From Linum tenue (taxonomy: Eukaryota; Streptophyta; Magnoliopsida; Malpighiales; Linaceae): a stretch of DNA of 64,000 nucleotides. Each line of letters opens with the position of its first letter. Position 1 is the first letter of the stretch. Below, piece by piece: positions 18,155-30,303 of the stretch. Position numbers and translations under genes: made by a program. The notes beneath the pieces were generated by a model. It saw only the letters and a program-made list of their open reading frames with translations. It did no database searches and had not been told where the DNA came from. Location of the stretch: assembly GCA_946122785.1 (NCBI GenBank), contig CAMGYJ010000005.1:67468200-67532199 (forward strand), given 5' to 3'.

Positions 18155-21100
18155 TCATAATGACAAGACGTGCTCGAGTCTAAATTGTACAATAAGGTGG
18201 AATTCCACTCCATATGTCTTGTAATGTTGATGGAAATGTAATTCTTTGATTGGTTTAGTCATATTAAGACATAAACCGCTTAATTTTGTTATAATGACAA
18301 GATGTGCAAGCGTACCAAATCTTAGTACCGAGTTCAAATTGTACAATAAGTTGGATTTGTACTCCAAATGTGTTGTAAGGATGATGGACATGTGATTCTT
18401 TTATTGGTTGAGTCATATAAACACAGAAAACGCTTCATTGTGTCACAATGACAAGACGTGCACGAGTATAAACTCTTAATACTGAGTCCAAATGGTACAA
18501 TAAGGTGGATTTTTACTCCTAATGTCTGGTAATGTTGATGGACATGTGATTCAATGATTGGTTTAGTCATATAAACACATAAACTGCTTAATTGTGTCAT
18601 AATGACAAGATGTGCCCGAGTACGAACTCTTAGTACCGAGTCCAAATTGAACAATAAGGTGGTTTTGCACTCGAAATGTCTTGTAATGTTGATGGACAAG
18701 TGATTCAATGATCGGTTTAGTCATATAAACACATAAACCGCTTAATTGTGTCATAATGACAAGGCGTGCTTGAGTTCGAACTCTTAGTACCGAGTCTAAA
18801 ATGTACAATAAGGTGGATTTGCACTCCAAATGTCTTGTAATGTTGATAGAAATGCGATTCTTTGATTGGTTTAGTCATATAAACACATAAACCGCTTAAT
18901 TTTGTCATAATGATAAGATGTGCAAGCGTACGAACTCTAAGTACCGAGTTCAAATTGTACAATAAGTTGGATTTGTACTCCAAATGTGTCGTAATGATGA
19001 TGGACATGTGATTCTTTTATTGGTTTAGTCATATAAACACATAAACCGCTTAATTGTTTCATAATGACAAGACGTGCACGAGTACGAACTCTTAGTACCG
19101 AGTCCAAATTGTACAATAAGGTGGATATTCACTCCAAATGTCTTGTAATGTTGATAGAAATGTGATACTTTGATTGGTTTAGTCATGTAAACACATAAAA
19201 AGCTTAATTGTATCATAATGAAAAGATGTGCACGAGTACGAACTCTTAGTACCGAGTCCAAATTGCACAATAAGGTGGATTTGCACTCCAAATGTCTTGT
19301 AATGTTGGTGGACATGTGATTCATTGACTGGTTTAGTCATATAAACACATAAACCGCTTAATTGTGTCATAATGACAATAAGTGAATGAGTACGAACTCT
19401 TAGTACCGAGTCCTAATTGTAAAATAAGGTGGTTTTGCACTCGAAATGTCTTGTAATGTTGATGGACAAGTGATTCAATGATTGGTTTAGTCATATAAAC
19501 ACATAAACCGCTTAATTGCATCATAATGACAAGACGTGCTCGAGTCCAAATTGTACAATAAGGTGGATTTGCACTACAAATGTCATGTAATGTTGATAGA
19601 CATGTGATTCTTTAATAGGTTTAGTCATATAAACACATAAACCGCTTTATTGTGTCATAATGACAAGATGTGCACGAGTACGAACTCTTAGTACCGAGTA
19701 CAAATATGCACAATAAGGTGAATTTGCACTCGAAATGTCTTGTAATGTTGGTGGACATGTGATTCATTGATTGGTTTAGTCATATAAAAACATAAACCGC
19801 TTAATTGTGTCATAATGACAAGAAGTGAATGAGTACGAACTCTTAGTACCGAGTCCTAATTCTACAATAAGGTGGATTTGCACTCCAAATGTCTTGTAAT
19901 GTTGATGGACATGTGATTCAATAATTGGTTTAGTCAAATAAACACATAAACCGCTTAATTGTGTCATAATGACAAGATGTGCACGAGTACGAACTCTTAG
20001 TATCGAGTACAAATTGCATAATAAGGTGGATTTGCACTCGAAATGTCTTGTAATGTTGGTGGACATGTGATTCATTGATTGGTTTAGTCAAATAAACACA
20101 TAAACCGCTTAATTGTGTCATAATGACAAGAAGTGAATGAGTACGAACTCTTAGTACCGAGTCATAATTGTACAATAAGGTGGTTTTGCACTCGAAATGT
20201 CTTGTAATGTTGATGGACAAGTGATTCAATGATTGGTTTAGTCATATAAACACATAAACCGCTTAATTGTATCATAATGACAAGACGTGCTCGAGTCTAA
20301 ATTGTACAATAAGGTGGAATTCCACTCCATATGTCTTGTAATGTTGATGGAAATGTGATTCTTTGATTGGTTTAGTCATATTAAGACATAAACCGCTTAA
20401 TTTTGTTATAATGACAAGATGTGCGAGCGTACCAAATCTTAGTACCGAGTTCAAATTGTACAATAAGTTGGATTTGTACTCCAAATGTGTTGTAAGGATG
20501 ATGGACATGTGATTCTTTTATTGGTTGAGTCATATAAACACAGAAAACGCTTCATTGTGTCATAATGACAAGACGTGCACGAGTATAAACTCTTAATACC
20601 GAGTCCAAATGGTACAATAAGGTGGATTTTTACTCCTAATGTCTGGTAATGTTGATGGACATGTGATTCAATGATTGGTTTAGTCATATAAACACATAAA
20701 CCGCTTAATTGTGTCATAATGACAAGATGTGCCCGAGTACGAACTCTTAGTACCGAGTCCAAATTGTACAATAAGGTGGTTTTGCACTCGAAATGTCTTG
20801 TAATGTTGATGGACAAGTGATTCAATGATCGGTTTAGTCATATAAACACATAAACCGCTTAATTGTGTCATAATGACAAGGCGTGCTCGAGTTCGAACTC
20901 TTAGTACCGAGTCTAAATTGTACAATAAGGTGGATTTGCACTCCAAATGTCTTGTAATGTTGATAGAAATGCGATTCTTTGATTGGTTTATTCATATAAA
21001 CACATAAACCGCTTAATTTTGTCATAATGATAAGATGTGCAAGCGTACGAACTCTAAGTACCGAGTTCAAATTGTACAATAAGTTGGATTTGTACTCCAA

Positions 21101-21892
21101 ATGTGTCGTAATGATGATGGACATGTGATTCTTTTATTGGTTTAGTCATATAAACACATAAACCGCTTAATTGTTTCATAATGACAAGACGTGCACGAGT
21201 ACGAACTCTTAGTACCGAGTCCAAATTGTACAATAAGGTGGATATTCACTCCAAATGTCTTGTAATGTTGATAGAAATGTGATACTTTGATTGGTTTAGT
21301 CATGTAAACACATAAAAAGCTTAATTGTATCATAATGAAAAGATGTGCACGAGTACGAACTCTTAGTACCGAGTCCAAATTGCACAATAAGGTGGATTTG
21401 CACTCCAAATGTCTTGTAATGTTGGTGGACATGTGATTCATTGATTGGTTTAGTCATATAAACACATAAACCGCTTAATTGTGTCATAATGACAATAAGT
21501 GAATGAGAACGAACTCTTAGTACCGAGTCCTAATTGTAAAATAAGGTGGTTTTGCACTCGAAATGTCTTGTAATGTTGATGGACAAGTGATTCAATGATT
21601 GGTTTAGTCATATAAACACATAAACCGCTTAATTGCATCATAATGACAAGACGTGCTCGAGTCTAAATTGTACAATGAGGTGGAATTCCACTCGATATGT
21701 CTTGTAATGTTGATAGAAATGTGATTCTTTGATTGGTTTAGTCATATTAAGACATAAACCGCTTAATTTTGTTATAATGACAAGATGTGCAAGCGTACGA
21801 ACTCTTAGTACCGAGTTCAAATTGTACAATAAGTTGGATTTGTACTCCAAATGTGTTGTAAGGATGATGGACATGTGATTCTTTTATTGGTT
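17659..21892. repeat. 2117-bp higher-order repeat, two tandem copies
   Basis: 17659-19775 and 19776-21892 are about 99% alike by eye through most of their length. The length equals 14 monomers with two short forms and one extra base. This repeat overlaps the 1829-bp family on its left, so the two arose by successive duplications with shifted edges. Confidence 0.82.
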
Positions 21893-23870
21893 GAGTCATA
21901 TAAACACATAAACCGCTTAATTGTTTCATAATGACAAGACGTGCACGAGTACGAACTCTTAGTACCGAGTCCAAATTGTACAATAAGGTGGATTTGCACT
22001 CCAAATATCATCTAATGTTGATAGACATGTGATTCTTTAATTGGTTTAGTCATATAAACACATAAACCGCTTAATTGTGTCATAATAACAAGAAGTGAGT
22101 GAGTACGAACTCCAAGTACCGAGTCCAAATTGTACAATAAGGTGGATTTGCACTCCAAATGTCTTGTAATGTTGATGGACATGTGATTCAATAATTGGTT
22201 TAGTCAAATAAACACATAAACTGCTTAATTGTGTCATAATGACAAGATGTGCACGAGTACGAACTCTTAGTACCGAGTACAAATTGCACAATAAGGTGGA
22301 TTTGCACTCGAAATGTCTTGTAATGTTGGTGGACATGTGATTCATTGATTGGTTTAGTCATATAAACACATAAACCGCTTAATTGTGTTATAATGACGAG
22401 AAGTGAATGAGTAACAACTCTTAGTACCGAGTCCTAATTGTACAATAAGGTGGTTTTGCACTCGAAATGTCTTGTAATGTTGATGGACAAGTGATTCAAT
22501 GATTGGTTTAGTCATATAAACACATAAACCGCTTAATTGCATCATAATGACAAGACGTGCTCGAGTCTAAATTGTACAATAAGGTGGAATTCCACTCCAT
22601 ATGTCTTGTAATGTTGATAGAAATGTGATTCTTTGATTGGTTTAGTCATATTAAGACATAAACCGCTTAATTTTGTTATAATGACAAGATGTGCAAGCGC
22701 ACGAACTCTTAGTACCGAGTTCAAATTGTACAATAAGTTGGATTTGTACTCCAAATGTGTTGTAAGGATGATGGACATGTGATTCTTTTATTGGTTGAGT
22801 CATATAAACACATAAAACGCTTAATTGTGTCATAATGACAAGACGTGCACGAGTACGAACTCTTAATACCGAGTCCAAATTGTACAATAAGGTGGATTTG
22901 CACTCCAAATGTCTTGTAATGTTGATAGAAATGCGATTCTTTGATTGGTTTAGTCATATAAACACATAAACCGCTTAATTTTGTCATAATGATAAGATGT
23001 GCAAGCGTACGAACTCTAAGTACCGAGTTCAAATTGTACAATAAGTTGGATTTGTACTCCAAATGTGTCGTAATGATGATGGACATGTGATTCTTTTATT
23101 GGTTTAGTCATATAAACACATAAACCGCTTAATTGTTTCATAATGACAAGACGTGCACGAGTACGAACTCTTAGTACCGAGTCCAAATTGTACAATAAGG
23201 TGGATATTCACTCCAAATGTCTTGTAATGTTGATAGAAATGTGATACTTTGATTGGTTTAGTCATGTAAACACATAAAAAGCTTAATTGTATCATAATGA
23301 AAAGATGTGCACGAGTACGAACTCTTAGTACCGAGTCCAAATTGCACAATAAGGTGGATTTGCACTCCAAATGTCTTGTAATGTTGGTGGACATGTGATT
23401 CATTGATTGGTTTAGTCATATAAACACATAAACCGCTTAATTGTGTCATAATGACAATAAGTGAATGAGAACGAACTCTTAGTATCGAGTCCTAATTGTA
23501 AAATAAGGTGGTTTTGCACTCGAAATGTCTTGTAATGTTGATGGACAAGTGATTCAATGATTGGTTTAGTCATATAAACACATAAACCGCTTAATTGCAT
23601 CATAATGACAAGACGTGCTCGAGTCTAAATTGTACAATGAGGTGGAATTGCACTCGATATGTCTTGTAATGTTGATAGAAATGTGATTCTTTGATTGGTT
23701 TAGTCATATTAAGACATAAACCGCTTAATTTTGTTATAATGACAAGATGTGCAAGCGTACGAACTCTTAGTACCGAGTTCAAATTGTACAATAAGTTGGA
23801 TTTGTACTCCAAATGTGTTGTACGGATGATGGACATGTGATTCTTTTATTGGTTGAGTCATATAAACACA
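21142..23870. repeat. 1962-bp higher-order repeat, one full and one partial copy
   Basis: 21142-23103 repeats from 23104 to about 23870. The length equals 13 monomers with two short forms (2002 - 40). It includes the 904-bp module and overlaps the 2117-bp family on its left. Confidence 0.8.
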
Positions 23871-26800
23871 TAAACCGCTTAATTTTGTTATAATGACAAG
23901 ATGTGCAAGCGTACGAACTCTTAGTACCGAGTTCAAATCATACAATAAGTTGGATTTGTACTCCAAATCTGTTGTAAGGATGATGGACATGTGATTCTTT
24001 TATTGGTTGAGTCATATAAACACATAAAACGCATAATTGTGTCATAATGACAAGACATGCACGAGTACGAACTCTTAATACCGAGTCCAAATTGTACAAT
24101 AAGGTGGATTTTTACTCCTAGTATCTTGTAATGTTGATGGACATGTGATTCAATGATTGGTTTAGTCATATAAACACATGAACCGCTTAATTGTGTCATA
24201 ATGACAAGATGTGCACGAGTACGAACTCTTATTACCGAGTCCAAATTGTACAATAAGGTGGATTTTTACTCCAAATGTCTTGCAATGATGATAGACATGT
24301 GATTCAATGATTGGTTTAGTCATATAAACACATAAACCGCTTAATTGTGTCATAATGACAAGAAGTGAATGAGTACGAACTCCAAGTACCGAGTCCAAAT
24401 TGTACAGAAGGTGAATTTGCACTCCAAATGTCTTGTAATGTTGATGGATATGTGATTCAATAATTGGTTTAGTCATATAAACACATAAACCGCTTATTTG
24501 TGTCATAATGACATGAAGTGAATGAGTACGAACTTTTAGTACCGAGTCCTAATTGTACAATAAGGTGGTTTTGCACGCGAAATGTCTTGTAATATTGATG
24601 GACAAGTGATTCAATGATTGGTTTAGTCATATAAACACATAAACCGCTTAATTATATCATAATGACAAGACGTGCTCGAGTTCGAACTCTTAGTGCCGAG
24701 TCTAAATTGTACAATAAGGTGGATTTCCACTCCAAATGTCTTGTAATGTTGATAGAAATGTGATTCTTTGATTGCTTTAGTCATATAAAGACATAAACCG
24801 CTTAATTTTGTTATAATGACAAGATGTGCAAGCGTACGAACTCTTAGTACCGAGTTCAAATTGTACAATAAGTTGGATTTGTACTCCAAATGTGTTGTAA
24901 TCATGATGGACATGTCATTCTTTTATTGGTTGAGTCATATAAACACATAAAACGCTTAATTGTGTCATAATGACAAGACGTGCACGAGTACGAACTCTTA
25001 GTACCGAGTCCAAATTGTACAATAAGGTGGATTTTTACTCCAAATGTCTTTTAATGTTGATGGACATGTGATTCAATGATGGGTTTAGTCATATAAACAC
25101 ATAAACCGCTTAATTGTGTCATAATGACAAGATATGCACGAGTACGAACTCTTAGTACCGAGTCCAAATTGGACAATAAGGTGGATTTGCACGCCAAATG
25201 TCTTGTAATGTTGGTGGACATGTGATTCAATGATTGGTTTAGTTATATAAACACATAAACCGCTTAATTGTGTCATAATGACAAGAAGTGAATGAGTACG
25301 AACTTTTAGTACCGAGTCCAAATTGTACAATAAGGTGGGTTTGCACTCCAAAAGTCTAATAATGTTGATGGATATGTGATTCAATGATTAGTTTAGTCAT
25401 ATAAACACATAAACCGCTTAGTTGTGTGATAATGACAAGATATGCACGCGTACGAACTCTTAGTACTGAGTTCAAATTGTACAATAAGGTGGATTTGCAC
25501 TCCAAATGTGTTGTAGTGTTGATAGGCATGTGATTCTTTTATTGGTTTATACATATAAACACATAAAACGCTTAATTGTGTCATAATCACAAGATGTGCA
25601 CGAGTACAAACACTTACTACCGAATCCAAATTATACAATAAGGTGGATTTTCACTCCAAATGTCTTGTAATGTTGATGGACATGTGATTCTTTGATTGGT
25701 TTTGTCATATAAACACATAAACCGCTTAATTGTGTCATAACGACAAGATTTGCACGAGTACGAACTATTAGTACCGAGTCCGAATTGCACGATAAGGTGG
25801 ATTTGCACTCCAAATATCTTGTAAAGTTGATGGACATGTGATTCAATGATTGGTTTAGTCATATAAACACATAAACTGTAACACCCCTACCCTCGTACTA
25901 ATTATTATGTCATAATGACGTGTTTGTGATCGGGTTACAAAAAATTGGTCTTTTGAACTAAAAAGAAAGTGATTAGTGAAAGTTTTAGACTTAGAGAAGG
26001 AAAGTTTAGGGCCAAATGGACAATTTGGAGGGCTGGAGAATTCTAGATAAGGGAGATAAAAATCTGCCCCATCTTCTTATCTCTCATTTTCTTCTCATCC
26101 CTTCCCCTCACTCTCTCCCACGTCCCTCTCTTTCTCTCTTTCTTCGACCTGGTTTCACCACCCCAAAACCAAGAAGTAGATAGATAAAAAGAAAAGAATT
26201 TCAAGGAAAGAAAGAAGAAGAAGGAAACAAGGGGTGCTGCCAATTTTCGTCCAGCAGCAGGACAGCTTGTGGGAAGGACGATTCTGGACACTAGAGCCGT
26301 TGGATCGTTCTGATATTTAGAGGTTTTATTCCATATGTCCTTATCTACGATTTTACCGTTCAGATCATTGTTATGATCATAGGTTCATTGAGAAATGTTG
26401 CTGGAAAGAAGGGGTTCGACATTGCTTTCCTGTAGCAGGACAGCATATTAGAGGTAAGATCCTGTACGAAGTAGTCGTTGGATCGTTCTAGAAAATTGGT
26501 GTAATGTTAAGTATATAAGTTTCTTTGAGTTGACCATTCGAAACTTAGTTTTGATTTCGGAGTGGTCAGGAACAATTGTTAGAAGTAGGGGAGTTGGATT
26601 GAAGTGAGAAGAAAGTAGCTGACAATTTTGAAACGTCAATTTAAAATGATTTTCTGGGATCAAAATAATGATCCAAATGGTCTGAAATTTGGATATGTTG
26701 TAGCCCTATGAATCTTGTTTCAGTAGCGACAAGAATCAACTGATTTGGTTAAGTATCAAGGGAGAAATGACCAAAATGATTAAGCAGGGTAAAGTGTACG

Positions 26801-27679
26801 GTCGTATGACTTCCCTAGTGGTCTTATCGACATGCATGAACACAACCATGATTTTGATGACTGTATACGTATCTTGGTGCTTGTATAACCTGGAAATCTT
26901 GTATATAAAGGTAAGGAGCAAGCCGGGGGCTCATCCAAAGGCAAGGGCATAGCCGAGTGAAGATAAAACTGTGATTAGATTCTAATCTTAGATCTACTTC
27001 AACATAATAATAGTATTCGGGTCATGAAGCGGCCCGAATACATATCGGGGTCATGAAGCGGCTCTGGTATAATATGTGAATTTATGGGAAATGATATGGC
27101 TAGGTGGTATGGCTTATTGATGTTTATTCATTATCTGCATTTGGTATGAAGTTGGAAATGCATGAATTGTGGATGGGATATGGAAAGACATTTTGTTGGT
27201 TGATCTTGTGTATGCCTCTGCAAATTTCTACTGTGCCTCTGCAAATCATTGCTGCCTCTGCAACTAACATTTCGTAGAATTAGCATGATTATGTGATCTA
27301 ATGATGAAAATGGTTGAGTGATCATGAAGTGGAATGAAATTAGCATAAGGGTTGGTTTTGCTGATTTATTGTATGGGTTATGAGTAAGTAGTCGAGCTTG
27401 CGAACTCGTCATGTCCTCTTAGATTTGGAGTAAGCCATTAGGCTTACTAATCCTGTTTTGCTTGAATAACTCGGAGTAAGCTCCTCAGTGTACATTTCAT
27501 ACTGCTGTGACCGAGGGTGCAAAAGCACTATGAATGCTTCTAAGCATATAGTGTATAAGTGAGCCTACGGGTTAATGATTATTGACAGGTGTCTAAGTGA
27601 ACTATTAATGAAAAGAGGTGAATAAATAAGAATAGGAAAAAGGGCTTCATGATGCCTCGGTACAGTAGTGTGTCCTGTT

Positions 27680-27930
27680 TGTATCGATAGGGGTAAATCC
27701 CAGGATACTCCTGTTTGAGCGCTCGTGCTCCGCACCGTGCCGATTGGGTGACGACCCACGGTACTCATGTTCTGTTCAGTTAGCCGGGCTGGGGTAATCC
27801 CGTGGCGACTCCTGTTTTCTATCGGTCCGGGTTACGTCCCGCGATACTCCTATTAGTGCGAGCACTCCTGTTTCGCGCCTTGTGCACTCCTATTTATACC
27901 GGACTGGGTTTTGTCCCGCGGTACTCCAGT
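27680..27930 (+). repeat. Degenerate ~55-bp tandem repeats inside solo LTR 1
   Basis: Five units follow the pattern CGG..TGGGTnnnnnCCCnCGGnACTCCTGTT. Each has a short GGG/CCC pair able to fold back. Such units are common in long plant chromovirus LTRs. No coding role is apparent. Confidence 0.65.
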
Positions 27931-28450
27931 GATCTGATGGCTGTACATGGTTACCCTGCAGCCTTCCACTACTGTACTACCCGGGGAGGATATCATTTAG
28001 CAAATTTGAAAGTGAAATTGTATAAGTAAAATGTCTCTGTCTATCATATGTTGTATGTGTTTTGACTGTGATGGGATGTGAATATGTGAACTTTATTGAT
28101 TCAGTGGAATGAAAAGTAGGATAAACAACTTAAGTCCTGTTATGTGCTAGGGTGTTTCTGCCCGATACTGTTTTTGTATTGATGTCGATCTGAGCTTAGA
28201 ATTTATTCACTGAGCGACGACTCATCCTTCGTCACCATTTTTCCTCAGATCAGGAGCAGAAGTAAGGTGTGTACTGTAGATATCAGGACTCAAGCTTGAA
28301 GGGAAGCCATGAGGTGGGCGGAGGACTCCGAACTTCTTGAATGTTTTATGTTGTGTGGATTTTGTAATAAAGCAGACTTCCCCGGTTTTCTGTTTCGACT
28401 CTAATGCAAATGTAAATTATGGTTTGAAGTTTATATATATATATATATAT

Positions 28451-28853
28451 GGGGAGTTCTACGGTACCCTGGGTGAAATCCGGGGTATCTCATACCTTGA
28501 GTAAGAAAACACTATCTAGAACATGAATTGACTGATCTTTCGCACATGATACTATACTCTAACCTTTAAAGATGAAAATCTAGGTCTTAATTGTCTAAAT
28601 CTTATATCCCAAGATCAATTGAATTAGAAACAATAATCAACGATTATGATTCGTCCAAATAGGCAAAAATATCAATGCACCATCTTAGGGTTTATAGTTT
28701 ATGATTAAGATAATTAGGACCTAGGGTTCACTCATTAAGGGTTAGGGTGTAGTATCATGCCCAAAAATCTTGATAATTCGAGGTCTAAATAGCGTTTTCA
28801 TACTCAAGGTATTCGATACCCCAGATTTCACCCGGGGTACAGTAGAAGGCACC
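28451..28853. mobile_element. MITE-like element with 70-bp terminal inverted repeats
   Basis: The left end (28451-28520, starting GGGGAGTTCTACGGTACC) pairs with the right end (28784-28853, ending GGTACAGTAGAAGGCACC) over 70 bases with 11 mismatches by my count. The interior is about 260 bp, AT-rich and non-coding. It lies in a TATATA run inside solo LTR 1, so the target duplication is hidden by the simple repeat. The superfamily (Mutator-like, hAT or other) cannot be decided without it. It must be younger than the LTR it interrupts. Confidence 0.78.
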
Positions 28854-30303
28854 ATATATGATATATATATATATAAAGCTCGGGCCCGAGAATGTTTAAA
28901 CTCGATGTTGGTTTTACTGTTTCGTTTTGTAATGTAAAGTAAGGGTGTTTTACATAAACCGCTTAATTGTGTCATAATGACAAGACGTGCACGAGTACAA
29001 ACTCTTAGTACCGAGTCCAAATTGTACAATAAGGTGGATATGCACTCCAAATGTCTTGTAATGTTGATAGACATGTGATTCTTTGATTGGTTTAGTCATG
29101 TAAACACATAAAAAGCTTAATTGTATCATAATGAAAAGATGTGGACGAGTACGAACTCTTAGCACCGCGTCCAAATTGTACAATCAGGTGGATTTGCACT
29201 CCAAATGTCTTGTAATGTTGATGGACATGTGATTCAATGATTGGTTTAGTCATATAAACACATAAACCGCTTAATTGTGTCATAATGACAAGATGTGCAC
29301 GAGTACGAACTCTTAGTACCGAGTCCAAATTGTACAATAAGGTGGATATTCACTCCAAATGTCTTGTAATGTTGATAGAAATGTGATACTTTGATTGGTT
29401 TAGTCATGTAAACACATAAAAAGCTTAATTGTATCATAATGAAAAGATGTGCACGAGTACGAACTCTTAGTACCGAGTCCAAATTGCACAATAAGGTGGA
29501 TTTGCACTCCAAATGTCTTGTAATGTTGGTGGACATGTGATTCATTGATTGGTTTAGTCATATAAACACATAAACCGCTTAATTGTGTCATAATGACAAT
29601 AAGTGAATGAGTACGAACTCTTAGTACCGAGTCCTAATTGTACAATAAGGTGGTTTTGCACTCGAAATGTCTTGTAATGTTGATGGACAAGTGATTCAAT
29701 GATTGGTTTAGTCATATAAACACATAAACCGCTTAATTGCATCATAATGACAAAACGTGCTCGAGTCTAAATTGTACAATGAGGTGGAATTCCACTCCAT
29801 ATGTCTTGTAATGTTGATAGAAATGTGATTCTTTGATTGGTTTAGTCATATTAAGACATAAACCGCTTAATTTTGTTATAATGACAAGATGTGCAAGCGT
29901 ACGAACTCTTAGTACCGAGTTCAAATTGTACAATAAGTTGGATTTGTACTCCAAATGTGTTGTAAGGATGATGGACATGTGATTCTTTTATTGGTTGAGT
30001 CATATAAACACTTAAAACGCTTAATTGTGTCGTAATGACAAGACGTGCACGAGTACGAACTCTTAATACCGAGTCCAAATTGTACAATAAGGTGGATTTG
30101 CACTCCAAATATCATGTAATGTTGATAGACATGTGATTCTTTAATTGGTTTAGTCATATAAACACATAAACCGCTTAATTGTGTCATAATAACAAGAAGT
30201 GAGTGAGTACGAACTCCAAGTACCGAGTCCAAATTGTACAATAAGGTGGATTTGCACTCCAAATGTCTTCTAATGTTGATGGACATGTGATTCTTTGATT
30301 GGT

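Larger units (their letters stand above)
13002..25876. repeat. 154-bp satellite, second segment (~84 monomers)
   Basis: This is continuous tandem satellite with a basic 154-bp period and about 37% GC. Each monomer contains a 6-bp inverted pair GGTTTA...TAAACC. Three recurrent variants differ around the TGTGCACGAGTACG site: GAAGTGAATGAGTACG, GATGTGCACGAGTACG and GACGTGCTCGAGTTCG. A 134-bp short monomer recurs here (CTCGAG at 13611, 14515, and again near 16344, 18173, 19540, 20290, 21657, 22561 and 23617). It lacks 20 bases between two CGAG direct repeats. The last ~2 kb before 25876 is less regular. Reverse-strand open frames of 63-132 codons recur throughout but shift frame each monomer. Confidence 0.97.
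25877..28954 (+). mobile_element. Solo LTR 1 (Ty3/gypsy, Tekay-like), with nested MITE
   Basis: It starts TGTAACACCCC and ends GGGTGTTTTACA. The 5-bp target duplication TAAAC is at 25872-25876 and 28955-28959, and removing the insert with one copy restores a normal satellite monomer. No gag or pol remains and I see no second LTR copy, so this is a solo LTR of about 2.7 kb plus a 403-bp nested element. Internal landmarks are a TATA-like GATAAAAAT near 26054 followed by a pyrimidine-rich stretch, GCCTCTGCAA-type repeats (27213-27265), a repeated GGGTCATGAAGCGGC (about 27020-27065), and five degenerate repeats around CGGTACTCCTG (27680-27930). The lineage call rests on the termini and this layout. 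Confidence 0.85.

Noticed and set aside
25908..25919. TGTCATAATGAC near the start of solo LTR 1 is also in every satellite monomer
   Set aside because: Only 12 bases, not at the insertion edge, and the 5-bp target duplication already explains the insertion. Likely chance.
26043..26291. 82-codon ORF and other small ORFs inside solo LTR 1
   Set aside because: No domain, they overlap pyrimidine-rich leader-like sequence, and LTRs of this type are non-coding.
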